A stretch of 49,172 nucleotides of DNA from an uncultured bacterium (lineage in GTDB: Bacteria; Cyanobacteriota; Vampirovibrionia; Gastranaerophilales; Gastranaerophilaceae): NCBI GenBank assembly GCA_949297715.1, contig CASFTJ010000011.1:1-49172 (forward strand), given 5' to 3'. Below, piece by piece: positions 17,452-26,086 of the stretch. The position numbers were made by a program, and so were the translations under genes. The notes beneath the pieces were generated by a model. The model saw only the letters and a list, made by a program, of their open reading frames with translations. It did no database searches and had not been told where the DNA came from. Position 1 is the first letter of the stretch; every line of letters starts with the position of its first letter.

Positions 17452-17562
17452 AACACTCTCCTTTGAACATTAAGAAATGCTTTATACACCTCTTAACTAT
17501 ATAAAGTAAAATATTCCCGTCGGATTTCAGCAAAAAACATTTTTGTAATAAAACTTAATAAA

Positions 17563-17781
17563 TCACAAACTAAAATTTAACAACTCAGACACAGACATAT
17601 CCAAAGCTGTTGCGATCTGATATAAATTGGTATATCTAATATCCGCATTACCTCTCTCTATTTCACTGATAGTACGCCTTGAAACCAAAGATTTTTCTTC
17701 CAAATCCTCTTGGCTAAACCCCTTTTTCAGCCTTTCATAACGGATTTTTTGGCCTAACTGCAATAATCTGTCATCCTTCAT
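17563..17781 (-). CDS. XRE-family helix-turn-helix regulator
   Basis: This 72-aa single-domain DNA-binding protein belongs to the Cro/C1 (XRE) family. The HTH is QEDLEEKSLVSRRTISEIER, followed by the usual NL.QIA.AL..S.SELL tail. It has no effector domain. It is divergent from a prepilin gene 102 bp away. A perfect inverted repeat AATAATGTT-N6-AACATTATT lies between them at 17822-17845, a likely operator. A second XRE/prepilin pair with the same geometry is at 35280-36462. Confidence 0.88.
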   Translation of the reverse strand: MKDDRLLQLGQKIRYERLKKGFSQEDLEEKSLVSRRTISEIERGNADIRYTNLYQIATALDMSVSELLNFSL

Positions 17782-17821
17782 GATTTAATCCTACACAATT
17801 GACAAATCTCATTAAATGCTG

Positions 17822-17845
17822 AATAATGTTTTTGTGAACATTATT
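17822..17845. promoter_or_regulatory. candidate XRE operator (9-bp inverted repeat)
   Basis: AATAATGTT (17822-17830), six bases, then AACATTATT (17837-17845). This is a perfect dyad in the 102-bp divergent gap between the XRE regulator and the prepilin gene. Assignment to this regulator is inference from position. Confidence 0.5.
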
Positions 17846-17883
17846 ATGTTCAAATATACATTAATATTCACACAGGAGGATAA

Positions 17884-18582
17884 ATGAAAAAGAAAGCATT
17901 TACATTAGCAGAAGTATTAATAACGTTGGGAGTTATAGGAATAGTCATAGCAATGACCCTGCCAACTTTAATAAAAAACTATCAAAAAAAAATTCTGGCA
18001 ACTCAGCTAATAAAAGGTTACTCAACAATTTCACAAGCATTAACACAAATGTACGCAGACACAGGAGAAGAAATATCACCACAAGATTATCCAGCAAAGA
18101 CTTTTGCTGACTCACTAAAAAAGTATCTTATAACAAATCAATATTCAAAGAGTTTTGGTATAACAGGAATCGACAGCGAAGACTACTACAAATCTAAAAT
18201 ATATAAAAATTACAACAACAGCAATGAAGCAGATGCATCATTATTTGATGAAGGACAAATGATAATTAATGACGGAATGGCAATATTCATTCAAAACAGC
18301 CAATATAAAACCTATGGAATGCTAATAACAATAGATGTAAACGGAATAAAAAAAATACCTAATAAATGGGGACACGATTTATTTACATTTAGGATAGAAA
18401 ATAAAGGACGCCTAATCCCGTCAGAAGCCCCAAACAGCAGTTATAAATATGGTAATCAACAAAAATATTGTTCCATAAATTCAACAACACAACAAAATGG
18501 TCTTGCCTGCACATATTATGCAATCAATGATCTTTGTCCGGACAACCGCAATAAATCATACTGGGATTGCCTGCCAAAATAA
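17884..18582 (+). CDS. type IV prepilin-like protein (pseudopilin)
   Basis: 232 aa. The N-terminus MKKKAFTLAEVLITLGVIGI is a prepilin leader of five residues, with cleavage expected before Phe/Thr, a conserved Glu at mature position 5, and a hydrophobic assembly helix. The globular part carries a distinctive block, TIDVNGIKKIPNKWGHDLFT, that is also present in the pilin at 35280-35999. Several Cys occur near the C-terminus (YCSIN, LACTYY, LCPDN, WDCLPK), likely forming disulphides. AGGAGG precedes the ATG. It should be processed by PilD-type peptidase and assembled by the pilus machine encoded at both ends of the window; no pilD is seen here. It could be a minor pilin or a secretion pseudopilin. 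Confidence 0.9.
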   Translation: MKKKAFTLAEVLITLGVIGIVIAMTLPTLIKNYQKKILATQLIKGYSTISQALTQMYADTGEEISPQDYPAKTFADSLKKYLITNQYSKSFGITGIDSEDYYKSKIYKNYNNSNEADASLFDEGQMIINDGMAIFIQNSQYKTYGMLITIDVNGIKKIPNKWGHDLFTFRIENKGRLIPSEAPNSSYKYGNQQKYCSINSTTQQNGLACTYYAINDLCPDNRNKSYWDCLPK

Positions 18583-18761
18583 ATAAATGTTTATTTAAAA
18601 ATACACACATTAAAATTATTAAGAAAAATTTACAAACGAGTCTGAAAGTTGCCCAAAATAACAACTTCAAACTATACGGCAACGCTTGATTATGTGCAAT
18701 AATTATTTAAACAATCGAATAAATATCAAAATCTTATTGTTAAAAAACGTTATAAAAACAC

Positions 18762-18789
18762 TTGCATTGAAATATTTTCCAAGTAATAT
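18762..18789 (+). promoter_or_regulatory. promoter of infA and the ribosomal operon
   Basis: TTGCAT (18762-18767), 16 bp, TAATAT (18784-18789). A short dyad CCCTTATAAGGGG (about 18799-18811) follows in the leader. It lies about 60 bp before the infA start. Confidence 0.6.
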
Positions 18790-18849
18790 ATACATGTTCC
18801 CTTATAAGGGGACGATTGTGCACATACAAATAGCCGAATAGAGGAAACA

Positions 18850-19065
18850 ATGTCAAAAGACGTCATAGAAATCGAAGGTACCATAATAGAATCAATGCCG
18901 AATGCGATGTTTCGGGTGAAATTAGAGAATGATCACGAGATATTAGCACACATATCGGGCAAAATCAGAAAGAATTTTATAAGGATATTACCGGGCGACA
19001 AAGTGAAAGTAGAGATGACGCCATACGATTTAACCAGAGGACGTATAACATTCCGTCTAAAATAG
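18850..19065 (+). CDS. infA: translation initiation factor IF-1
   Basis: 71 aa, the standard IF-1 length: a single OB-fold S1 domain that binds the 30S A site. It has the typical wording [39 protein letters not shown] and a C-terminal [19 protein letters not shown] precedes the ATG. It is the first gene of the ribosomal/RNA polymerase cluster and has its own promoter. secY, adk and map, which often come just before it, are not in this window. Confidence 0.97.
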   Translation: MSKDVIEIEGTIIESMPNAMFRVKLENDHEILAHISGKIRKNFIRILPGDKVKVEMTPYDLTRGRITFRLK

Positions 19066-19117
19066 CACAAAAGATATTTTAAATTATAAGATACAAACCA
19101 TATAAAGGAACAAAAAA

Positions 19118-19231
19118 ATGAAAGTAAGATCATCAGTAAAACCAATGTGTGACAAATGCAAATGCATAAAAAGAAAAGGGCGCATAGCAATCATATGCGA
19201 AAACCCTAAGCACAAACAAAGACAGGGTTAG
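19118..19231 (+). CDS. rpmJ: 50S ribosomal protein L36
   Basis: 37 aa, full length for bL36: [20 protein letters not shown] followed by [17 protein letters not shown]. The zinc ribbon C-x2-C...C...H is intact (Cys11, Cys14, Cys27, His32). This is the zinc-binding form, not the Cys-free paralogue. AAAGGA precedes the start. It sits between infA and rpsM as in most bacteria and is easily overlooked because of its size. Confidence 0.97.
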   Translation: MKVRSSVKPMCDKCKCIKRKGRIAIICENPKHKQRQG

Positions 19232-19417
19232 TATTGGCATAAAAAAGCTTACCTGGAAACAGGCCGCCTAAAAGCTTAAGATGCAGAAGCACAAAAACTA
19301 AAAAAGCACACAAAAAAGCAAAAGCCGAACTCACGGGCAAAATCGGTGAGTGGTGAGGAAGTATTTAAGCCTCATACACAAAAAAATCTAACAACAAGAA
19401 AAGGAGAAAACAGAAAA

Positions 19418-19783
19418 ATGGCAAGATTAGCTGGGGTGGATTTACCCCGTAACAAACGAATGATAATAGCACTAACCTATATTTACGGAATAGGCCCGAC
19501 AAGAAGCGCAAAGATACTTGCAGCAACAGGCATATCACCTGACTTAAGAACAGATGATTTGACAGAAGAAGATATCAAGAATTTACGTAACGAACTTGCA
19601 AACTACCACATAGAAGGTGACTTAAGACGTGAAGTAACAATGCACATCAAACGTCTTCAGGAAATCGGTTCATACAGAGGCCTAAGACACAAAAGAAAAC
19701 TTCCCGTAAGAGGCCAGAGAACAAAAACCAACGCAAGAACACGCCGCGGCAAGAAAAACGGTGCAGTAGCTAAAAAGAAATAA
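19418..19783 (+). CDS. rpsM: 30S ribosomal protein S13
   Basis: 121 aa from the ATG preceded by AAGGAG; an upstream in-frame extension has no ribosome site and no homology. It shows the uS13 pattern [27 protein letters not shown] and the basic tail [16 protein letters not shown]. It binds the head of the 30S subunit and contacts P-site tRNA. A 186-bp spacer without an ORF separates it from rpmJ. Confidence 0.97.
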   Translation: MARLAGVDLPRNKRMIIALTYIYGIGPTRSAKILAATGISPDLRTDDLTEEDIKNLRNELANYHIEGDLRREVTMHIKRLQEIGSYRGLRHKRKLPVRGQRTKTNARTRRGKKNGAVAKKK

Positions 19784-19814
19784 TTAAAAAGTAACAAAGA
19801 TAAAGGATAAAGAA

Positions 19815-20201
19815 ATGGCAAGACCAGTAAAAACAAAGAAAAAAGAAAAGAAAAACGTATTGCAGGGTGTTGTACATATACAATCAACCTTTAACAATAC
19901 AATAGTAACTTCAACCGACACACAAGGTAATGCTATAGCATGGGCAACGGCTGGAGCAACAGGCTTCAAAGGCGCAAGAAAAGGAACTCCGTTTGCCGCT
20001 CAGTCCGCAGCAGAACTTGTAGCAAAGAAATCAATCGACCAAGGTATGAAAAAAGTTGAAGTACATATCAAAGGGCCTGGTTCAGGCAGAGAAACAGCAA
20101 TCAGAGCGATTCAAGCAGCAGGATTAGAAATTACGTTAATCAAAGATGTAACACCGATTCCTCACAACGGCTGCCGTCCGCCTAAAAAACGCCGTGTATA
20201 A
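19815..20201 (+). CDS. rpsK: 30S ribosomal protein S11
   Basis: 128 aa, usual uS11 length. It has [40 protein letters not shown], and the C-terminal platform-binding end [15 protein letters not shown]. The start has AAAGGA upstream and lies 31 bp after rpsM. Confidence 0.97.
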   Translation: MARPVKTKKKEKKNVLQGVVHIQSTFNNTIVTSTDTQGNAIAWATAGATGFKGARKGTPFAAQSAAELVAKKSIDQGMKKVEVHIKGPGSGRETAIRAIQAAGLEITLIKDVTPIPHNGCRPPKKRRV

Positions 20202-20319
20202 TATCAAGGATATTGATACTGCGGTAATAAAGACACAGTTACAAACAAGCGGGGGCTTGCGTTAAGCCAAAATCGCAAACCATAGATGCCCTGCAGCAAA
20301 TAAAAGGAGAAAATTAGAA
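20202..20319 (+). other. spacer in the ribosomal operon with possible RNA structure
   Basis: No ORF. It contains short complementary stretches (GGGGGCTTGCG...AAGCC) before the rpsD ribosome site AAAGGAGAA. S4 autoregulates alpha operons in several bacteria, so a leader structure is possible, but I cannot match a known S4 leader by eye. Confidence 0.25.
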
Positions 20320-20922
20320 ATGGCAAGATATTCAGGACCAACGAATAAATTATTCAGAAATAAGAAAGTAAAAGACATATCAAACAGGAAATTGACATCC
20401 TCAATGCGCCAAACAGCCTCAGGCCAGCACGGAGCAGTAAGAAAGAAATTGTCTGAATATGCAGTACATCTTGCAGAAAAACAGAAAATCAGATTTACAT
20501 ACATCGTAAGCGAAAAACAATTTGCAAGATACTATAGCGAAGCAGCAAGAAGAAAAGGCGTAACCGGCACAATCCTTCTTCAGCTTTTGGAATCAAGACT
20601 TGACAATATTCTATACAGAGCAGGCCTTGGCATAACCCGTAAACAAACAAGACAAATCGTAAATCACGGACATGTACTTGTAAACGGTAAGAAAGTAGAT
20701 ATTCCGTCATACCAGGTAAAAGCAGGCGACGTAATCACAATCAAATCAAGAAGTGAAGCATTCTTAAAATCAGTAACTGAAATGATAGATATGGCATGCG
20801 CACCGGCTTGGATGACGATAGACAAAGCAGCATTGAAAATCACATTCGACAGAATTCCCGAAAGAGAAGAATTAGATCCAGAAATCAAAGAACAACTGGT
20901 AATTGAGTACTATTCTAAGTAG
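20320..20922 (+). CDS. rpsD: 30S ribosomal protein S4
   Basis: 200 aa, the usual uS4 length. An N-terminal ARYSGPTNKLFRNKKVKD is followed by an S4 RNA-binding domain (LESRLDNILYRAGLGITRKQ, RQIVNHGHVLVNGKKVDIPS). The protein is a primary 16S rRNA binder. Its N-terminus lacks the four Cys zinc knuckle, so this is the Cys-free (C-) form. The position between rpsK and rpoA is the arrangement of Proteobacteria and many others; in classical cyanobacteria rpsD is elsewhere. Confidence 0.97.
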   Translation: MARYSGPTNKLFRNKKVKDISNRKLTSSMRQTASGQHGAVRKKLSEYAVHLAEKQKIRFTYIVSEKQFARYYSEAARRKGVTGTILLQLLESRLDNILYRAGLGITRKQTRQIVNHGHVLVNGKKVDIPSYQVKAGDVITIKSRSEAFLKSVTEMIDMACAPAWMTIDKAALKITFDRIPEREELDPEIKEQLVIEYYSK

Positions 20923-21067
20923 CCGGATTTTGTAGAACACGCAAGGCTTTGAACAAAATAAGCCAAAGCGCAAAACAATAATCTGGGAGCTTTAAAAAGC
21001 TCTGGCGATTTAGTAAATCAAATGGAGAAATCCACAATAGTTAATTAAAAAACTAGGAGATTAAAAC
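20923..21067 (+). other. rpsD-rpoA spacer with hairpin potential
   Basis: No ORF. GGGAGCTTT-AAA-AAGCTCTGG (about 20985-21005) forms a stem, and AAGGCTT...AAGCC lies just before it. There is no T run, so it is not an intrinsic terminator; it may be a processing or stabilising element. The rpoA ribosome site TAGGAG follows. Confidence 0.3.
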
Positions 21068-22036
21068 ATGGAATTAAAAATCAAATGCGTTAATACCACA
21101 ACGAGTTCAGACGGTTCACAGTACGGAAAATTCGTAATAGAGCCGTTGGAAAAGGGATTTGGAACAACAATCGGAAACTCTTTAAGACGTGTACTTTTAT
21201 CAAGCCTTGAAGGGACAGCAGTAACTTCAGCAAGAATAGAAGGTATTACACACGAATACACAGCAATTCCGGGAGTTCTAGAAGACGTTATTGACGTAAT
21301 GTTAAACCTTAAAGGACTAGTGGTAAAGACTGATTCTAAAGATGCTCAACACTTAAGAATAGATATAGATCGTCCGGGACCAGTATTAGCAAGTGATATA
21401 CAGCTTCCAGCAGGAGTAAAAGTAGTAAATCCTGACTGGTTAATTTGTACAGTAGCCGACGGCGGCAGCTTCCACGCTGACGTAATCGTTGAAACCGGTA
21501 AAGGCTACGTTGCACACGATGTTCCAAGAGATTCAAAAGGTATTGCAATCGACGTGTTGCCGATTGATGCAACATTTATGCCTATCAAACGTGTAAGCTA
21601 CAACGTAGAAAGCACTCGTGTAGGCGATTCAATAGACTTTGATAAATTGACTCTTGAAATTTGGTCAAACGGTTCAATCGAAGTAACAACAGCATTGAGC
21701 CAAGCATCAAATCTTCTGATTGATCACTTTATTCAGATTGCGTCAATCACAGGTCAGCCTGTAGTTGCACCGACAATAAGTGTTCATGAAGAAGCAGAAG
21801 AAGATTCAAACGTACCTTCAATGACAATTGAAGAGCTTGAACTTTCCGTAAGAGCATACAACTGTTTAAAAAGAGCAAGCATCAATTCAATGGCTGAATT
21901 ACTTAAGAAATCAGAACACGATTTATTAAACATTAAAAACTTCGGCAAAAAATCCTCAGACGAAGTAATCGAAAGACTACATCATTTCGGACTGGATCTT
22001 GCGCCGAACCCGGAAATCGAAGAAGAAATCGGTTAA
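21068..22036 (+). CDS. rpoA: RNA polymerase alpha subunit
   Basis: 322 aa. The N-terminal assembly domain is clear (FVIEPLEKGFGTTIGNSLRR, LLSSLEGTAVTSARIEG). The alpha CTD is at about residues 245-310 (TIEELELSVRAYNCLKRASI, NIKNFGKKSSDEVIERL), with the helix-hairpin-helix that contacts UP elements and activators. Length and order are standard. AGGAG lies before the ATG. It is followed directly by rplQ. Confidence 0.98.
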   Translation: MELKIKCVNTTTSSDGSQYGKFVIEPLEKGFGTTIGNSLRRVLLSSLEGTAVTSARIEGITHEYTAIPGVLEDVIDVMLNLKGLVVKTDSKDAQHLRIDIDRPGPVLASDIQLPAGVKVVNPDWLICTVADGGSFHADVIVETGKGYVAHDVPRDSKGIAIDVLPIDATFMPIKRVSYNVESTRVGDSIDFDKLTLEIWSNGSIEVTTALSQASNLLIDHFIQIASITGQPVVAPTISVHEEAEEDSNVPSMTIEELELSVRAYNCLKRASINSMAELLKKSEHDLLNIKNFGKKSSDEVIERLHHFGLDLAPNPEIEEEIG

Positions 22037-22077
22037 TAAAAAATAATACAAACTAAAGAAATAAAAGGAAAAGAACA

Positions 22078-22506
22078 ATGAGACACATGACAAAGAAACA
22101 CACGCTTGGCAAAGCAAAAGATCAAAGAGATGCTCTTTTGCGTTCGTTGGCGACTGAACTTTTTGTCCACGGTGAAATCAAAACAACAATGGCAAGAGCA
22201 AAAGCGCTCAGACCATATGCTGAAGAGATTATCACAATGGCTAAAAAGGGCGACCTTCACGCAATTCGTCAAGCTGCAAGACACATTTATAACAAAGAAA
22301 CCGGCAAATTCATAGATATGACAACCGGCGAAGAATTTGAAGCACCAGTAGCAGATAAGAAATTAACACCCCAGACAGTGTTAAGAAGATTATTTGTAAT
22401 AATAGGAAAACAATATTCAGACCGTAAAGGCGGATACACAAGAATTTACAGACTTCCGCCCCGCCGCGGAGATGCTTCAGAAATGGCTTTAATCCAATTG
22501 GTATAA
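22078..22506 (+). CDS. rplQ: 50S ribosomal protein L17
   Basis: 142 aa. It has the bL17 pattern HLGKAKDQRDALLRSLATEL-like start (here HTLGKAKDQRDALLRSLA), IKTTMARAKALRPYAEEII and GGYTRIYRLPPRRGD. An insert of about 20 residues after HIYNKETGKFIDMTTGEE makes it longer than the 116-127 aa norm. AAAGGAAAAG precedes the start. rplQ and truA are 5 bp apart. Confidence 0.96.
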   Translation: MRHMTKKHTLGKAKDQRDALLRSLATELFVHGEIKTTMARAKALRPYAEEIITMAKKGDLHAIRQAARHIYNKETGKFIDMTTGEEFEAPVADKKLTPQTVLRRLFVIIGKQYSDRKGGYTRIYRLPPRRGDASEMALIQLV

Positions 22507-22511
22507 GCTAA

Positions 22512-23285
22512 ATGAAATATGCTTTAAAAGTTCGGTATATCGGTAAGAATTATTACGGAAGCCAGATTCAATTTGAAAACGGTAAAGAAATAGACAAACC
22601 GACAATACAAGGGATTTTAGAAAAAGCAATTTGTACAGTGACAGGTGAGAAAATCACCGAAGAAAATAAAAGACCGATTAAGACAGTCTTCTCCGGAAGA
22701 ACTGACAAAGGTGTCAATGCAAAAGGCCAAATGCTTCATTTCAGATACGACAAACCAATTGTTGCTTCACGGTTTGTGTATTCCGTAAATGAAATTCTAC
22801 CGCCGGACATCTCAATCAGAGATTTAATCGAGGTTAACGAAAATTTTCATGCTCAAAAATCTGCAAAACGCAGACATTACCGTTATGAATTTGTAAACAG
22901 GCGGAATAAGGATGCGTTTGACGGAGATTTAATGAGGGTAAAATACGAAATTAGCCTTGAGAAAATGCAAAAATCGCTGAGTTACCTGATAGGTGAGCAC
23001 GATTTTTCAAGTTTCAAAAGCTCCGGAACGCTAAACCCGAGCACAGTCTGTTTTATCGAAAAAGCCGAGTGCAAAAGACTCGAAAACGACCGAGTTATTA
23101 TAGATATTATCGGAGACAGATTTCTGTATAATATGGTAAGAACGATAGTCGGCACCCTTCTAGAAATAGAGGGGCACAAATTGCCGCCGGAACATATGAA
23201 AGAAGTTTTGGAGGCAAAGGATCGCCGCAAGGCGGGACAAACAGTCAGTCCGTACGGTCTGACGTTATTGGAAGTACAATACTAA
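22512..23285 (+). CDS. truA: tRNA pseudouridine(38-40) synthase
   Basis: 257 aa. TruA converts U38-40 in the anticodon stem to pseudouridine. The catalytic Asp lies in [14 protein letters not shown]. Other family blocks are [14 protein letters not shown]-like ([15 protein letters not shown]), [12 protein letters not shown], and [20 protein letters not shown]. It begins 5 bp after the rplQ stop, the usual cyanobacterial and Firmicute context between rplQ and rplM. Confidence 0.96.
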   Translation: MKYALKVRYIGKNYYGSQIQFENGKEIDKPTIQGILEKAICTVTGEKITEENKRPIKTVFSGRTDKGVNAKGQMLHFRYDKPIVASRFVYSVNEILPPDISIRDLIEVNENFHAQKSAKRRHYRYEFVNRRNKDAFDGDLMRVKYEISLEKMQKSLSYLIGEHDFSSFKSSGTLNPSTVCFIEKAECKRLENDRVIIDIIGDRFLYNMVRTIVGTLLEIEGHKLPPEHMKEVLEAKDRRKAGQTVSPYGLTLLEVQY

Positions 23286-23308
23286 AAGTAATAAATGGAG
23301 ACATTAGC

Positions 23309-23746
23309 ATGAAGACATATTCAGCAAAACCTCTTGAAGTAGAAAGAAAGTGGTATCTGATAGATGCTGAAGGCGAAGTATTAGGCCGTTTAGCAAGCAG
23401 AATCGCTGACATTTTAAGAGGAAAAAATAAGCCTGAATACACACCTAATGTTGATACAGGCGATTTCGTAGTAGTAATCAACGCAGACAAAGTTCGTGTA
23501 ACAGGCAAAAAAGAAACAGATAAGATATATTATCATCATACCGGATATCCGGGCGGATTAAAGAGCGCAAGCTTCAAAGAACTTATGGAAAAAGACGGTA
23601 CTTTGGCATTAGAAAAAGCAGTTAAAGGCATGCTTCCACACAACACATTAGGAGCACAGCAGTTAACAAAATTAAAGATCTATGCAGGCAGCGAACATCC
23701 GCACGCAGCACAGAAACCGATTGTACTGGAAAAGGAGGCTAAATAA
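23309..23746 (+). CDS. rplM: 50S ribosomal protein L13
   Basis: 145 aa, normal for uL13. It has [49 protein letters not shown] and [10 protein letters not shown]. The stop overlaps the rpsI start by one base (TAATG), giving coupled translation of the L13/S9 pair. Confidence 0.97.
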   Translation: MKTYSAKPLEVERKWYLIDAEGEVLGRLASRIADILRGKNKPEYTPNVDTGDFVVVINADKVRVTGKKETDKIYYHHTGYPGGLKSASFKELMEKDGTLALEKAVKGMLPHNTLGAQQLTKLKIYAGSEHPHAAQKPIVLEKEAK

Positions 23747-24138
23747 TGGCAGAAGAAATTATGGCAACAGGCCGCAGAAAAACCTCTATAGCAGTGGTAA
23801 AATTGGTCAAAGGTAAAGGAAGAATATTTGTAAACGGCAAAACATTAAGAGATTACATCGGCAACAGACCGGCAGTAGAAATGTTAGTTTACAGACCGCT
23901 AGTCCTTACAGATAATCAAGAAAAATATGATGTAAGAGTAAAAACATTGGGCGGCGGAGTAGTCGCACAGTGCGGAGCAATCAGACACGGAATTGCAAGA
24001 GCTCTTGTAAAATCAAATGAAGAATACAGAAATGTACTTCGCTTAGAAGGGCTTTTAACTCGTGACCCACGTGTTAAAGAACGTAAGAAATACGGACGCA
24101 AACGTGCAAGAAAACGTTTCCAATTCTCAAAACGTTAA
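23746..24138 (+). CDS. rpsI: 30S ribosomal protein S9
   Basis: 130 aa, normal for uS9. It begins ATGRRKTSIAVVKLVKGKG after a short MAEEIM lead and ends in KRFQFSKR, the tail that reaches the P-site tRNA. GGAGG lies just upstream within rplM. It is the last gene of the cluster and is followed by a strong terminator. Confidence 0.97.
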   Translation: MAEEIMATGRRKTSIAVVKLVKGKGRIFVNGKTLRDYIGNRPAVEMLVYRPLVLTDNQEKYDVRVKTLGGGVVAQCGAIRHGIARALVKSNEEYRNVLRLEGLLTRDPRVKERKKYGRKRARKRFQFSKR

Positions 24139-24160
24139 TATTTATATTATCAAATATACC

Positions 24161-24198
24161 GAAACGCGCTTTGCAAAATTGCAAAGCGCGTTTTTTAT
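24161..24198. terminator. strong terminator between rpsI and the histidine kinase gene
   Basis: AAACGCGCTTTGC and GCAAAGCGCGTTT flank an AATT-containing loop and are followed by TTTT. The stem also has A runs on its left, so it can serve both the ribosomal operon and the convergent kinase gene. Confidence 0.9.
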
Positions 24199-24215
24199 AC
24201 CTACAAATGCGGAAA

Positions 24216-25487
24216 TTAATTTGGAAGTTTTATACAAAACTCTGTTCTGACGTTTTCTTCGCTTTCAACAGTAATCTCCCCACCATGAGATTTTGCAATT
24301 TGTTGAGAAAGATACAACCCGAGCCCTGTGCCGATTTTACGGAACTTCTTTGCTGCAGAATAGTATTTATTAAAAATAAGCTTCTGCTCGTCCTGCGGAA
24401 TCCCTTGCCCGTAATCAATTACTGAGATTGTTATAAAATCAGGAATTTCAGAAGTTTTAATATCAATATCCTTTTTGGTATTACTATGCGAAATAGCGTT
24501 AGAAATAAGGTTTTTGACAACACGCTTAAGCTGCATAACGTCAGCCGAAACGGTTAAATTTTTCTCTGATGGAGTGAAATTAATCACAAGTCCTGAATTT
24601 GTAGCGATAGGCTGGACTTCATCAACAATATCAGTTAAGAATTCGTTTAATTTTATATTTTCTTTTAAAAGCGGAATACCTGTTTCTTTAACCTTGTACG
24701 TTTCAAGAACGATTTGAACAAGGTCAATAAGTTCTTCATTAGAGGATTTCATATTCAAAAGCGCAAACCTTTGCTTTTCGTTAATTTCGCCGAATTTACC
24801 ATCTATCAAAAAATTTAAAATATTAGCTTCTGCAACAATCGGCACCTTAAGATCATGAGTCAAAGTTGCGACAAAATCTTCTTTTAAAGTTTCGATTTCA
24901 CGTTGAGTCGTAACATCTTTTATTAAAAGAACATAGCGTTTTTTATCATCCAAAGAAAGCCGAACGGAATTTATAATAAAATTATTAGTCGGGGTATTTT
25001 TTATATAAACATCAGTATCGGAAAGTTTTTCAATCGTATTCCCATCCGCAATTTCGGCATAATCGTAAACATTTTTACCTAAAATATCATTACCCTTCAC
25101 CCCAAACCATTTAATAATTTTTGGAGTAGCTCTTAGAATATTCCCTTGCTCATTTACGATTAAAATCCCGTCAGAGAGAGAATTGATAACACTTTCCAAA
25201 AGCTTATTCTGTCGAATAAGTTCCGCCTGATATTCAACAATCATTTTTTCTCTGTCGTTAAGTGTTTCGACCATTCTGTTAATACTATCCGTAACATTTT
25301 GATAAGTAGAATGTTCAATTTTATCAATTTTAGTGGACAAATTTCCATATCGGACGGAATTGACGGTATTCGTAACCATTCCGAGGTAATCGTTAATTTT
25401 TGACCATCTTTTATTCATTTGTCTGGTTATCAAAAACAGAGCCACAAAAACCAGAATTATTAAAACATTAATTACATACCATAGCAT
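24216..25487 (-). CDS. sensor histidine kinase (orphan)
   Basis: 423 aa. One N-terminal TM segment (about residues 4-20) is followed by a HAMP-like linker with helices, and a PAS domain (about 105-190, VINSLSDGILIVNEQGNILR). Next come the HisKA phosphoacceptor TLTHDLKVP, then HATPase_c with the N box NLISNAISHS, G1 IDYGQGIPQ and G2 GTGLGLYLS. There is only one TM segment and no periplasmic domain, so the signal is probably intracellular through PAS. No response regulator gene is next to it. In cyanobacteria-type genomes such orphans are common. Confidence 0.92.
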   Translation of the reverse strand: MLWYVINVLIILVFVALFLITRQMNKRWSKINDYLGMVTNTVNSVRYGNLSTKIDKIEHSTYQNVTDSINRMVETLNDREKMIVEYQAELIRQNKLLESVINSLSDGILIVNEQGNILRATPKIIKWFGVKGNDILGKNVYDYAEIADGNTIEKLSDTDVYIKNTPTNNFIINSVRLSLDDKKRYVLLIKDVTTQREIETLKEDFVATLTHDLKVPIVAEANILNFLIDGKFGEINEKQRFALLNMKSSNEELIDLVQIVLETYKVKETGIPLLKENIKLNEFLTDIVDEVQPIATNSGLVINFTPSEKNLTVSADVMQLKRVVKNLISNAISHSNTKKDIDIKTSEIPDFITISVIDYGQGIPQDEQKLIFNKYYSAAKKFRKIGTGLGLYLSQQIAKSHGGEITVESEENVRTEFCIKLPN

Positions 25488-25591
25488 TTAAAATTTTAAC
25501 CTTTAGTTTTTACCGAACCTTTATGTTATAATTCATTATAACAGATTATGCAAATCGTGTTAATAATATAAAATGAGGATTGTTGCATTTT

Positions 25592-26086
25592 ATGTCAAAA
25601 CTAAAACTTCCAGCCTCAATAAAAATGGTAATAACAGACTTTGATGGAGTCGTAACAGACAATTGCGTGTATATTTCAGACAACGGAGATATTTCACGCA
25701 GGTTAAATTTTGCAGACGTAATGGGTTTTTCGAGATTAAAGAAAAACGGTTATGAGATAGCAATAGTTTCAGGTGAAAAGAATTATGCAATAGAAATTCT
25801 GGCAAAGAAGTTTGAAATAAAAGAAGTTCACACAAACATCAGAAAAAAAATAGATGTCGTAAAAGAAATAGTAAAAAAATATTCACTAAAAGAAGACGAA
25901 TATTTATACATAGGCGATGACGTAAATGATTTGGAGAGTTTAGCATTTTCCAAAAACAAGCTTACAGTTCCGCATGCGCCGAAACAATTAAAGGAGCTTG
26001 ACGGAATACAAATAACGGAAAATGACGGCGGAAACGGAGCATTTAGAGAGGTAGCGGAATGTCTGATTGGCTTGAAAAGCTTATAA
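25592..26086 (+). CDS. KdsC-like HAD phosphatase (Kdo 8-phosphate phosphatase type)
   Basis: 164 aa from the ATG at 25592; a TTG reading four codons earlier overlaps the GAGGA ribosome site and is less likely. It is a HAD fold without cap, the C0/KdsC type. The nucleophile motif is ITDFDGVVTDN (D16, D18), motif II is VSGEKN and motif IV is IGDDVNDLE. KdsC removes phosphate from Kdo 8-phosphate in LPS synthesis. The close NeuA/sialate phosphatases share the fold, so the sugar is inferred. It overlaps the TPR gene by 28 bp. Confidence 0.82.
   Translation: MSKLKLPASIKMVITDFDGVVTDNCVYISDNGDISRRLNFADVMGFSRLKKNGYEIAIVSGEKNYAIEILAKKFEIKEVHTNIRKKIDVVKEIVKKYSLKEDEYLYIGDDVNDLESLAFSKNKLTVPHAPKQLKELDGIQITENDGGNGAFREVAECLIGLKSL

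Noticed and set aside
18583-18849. Missing gene between the prepilin and infA
   Set aside because: No frame with a ribosome site; only the infA promoter and an AT-rich stretch.
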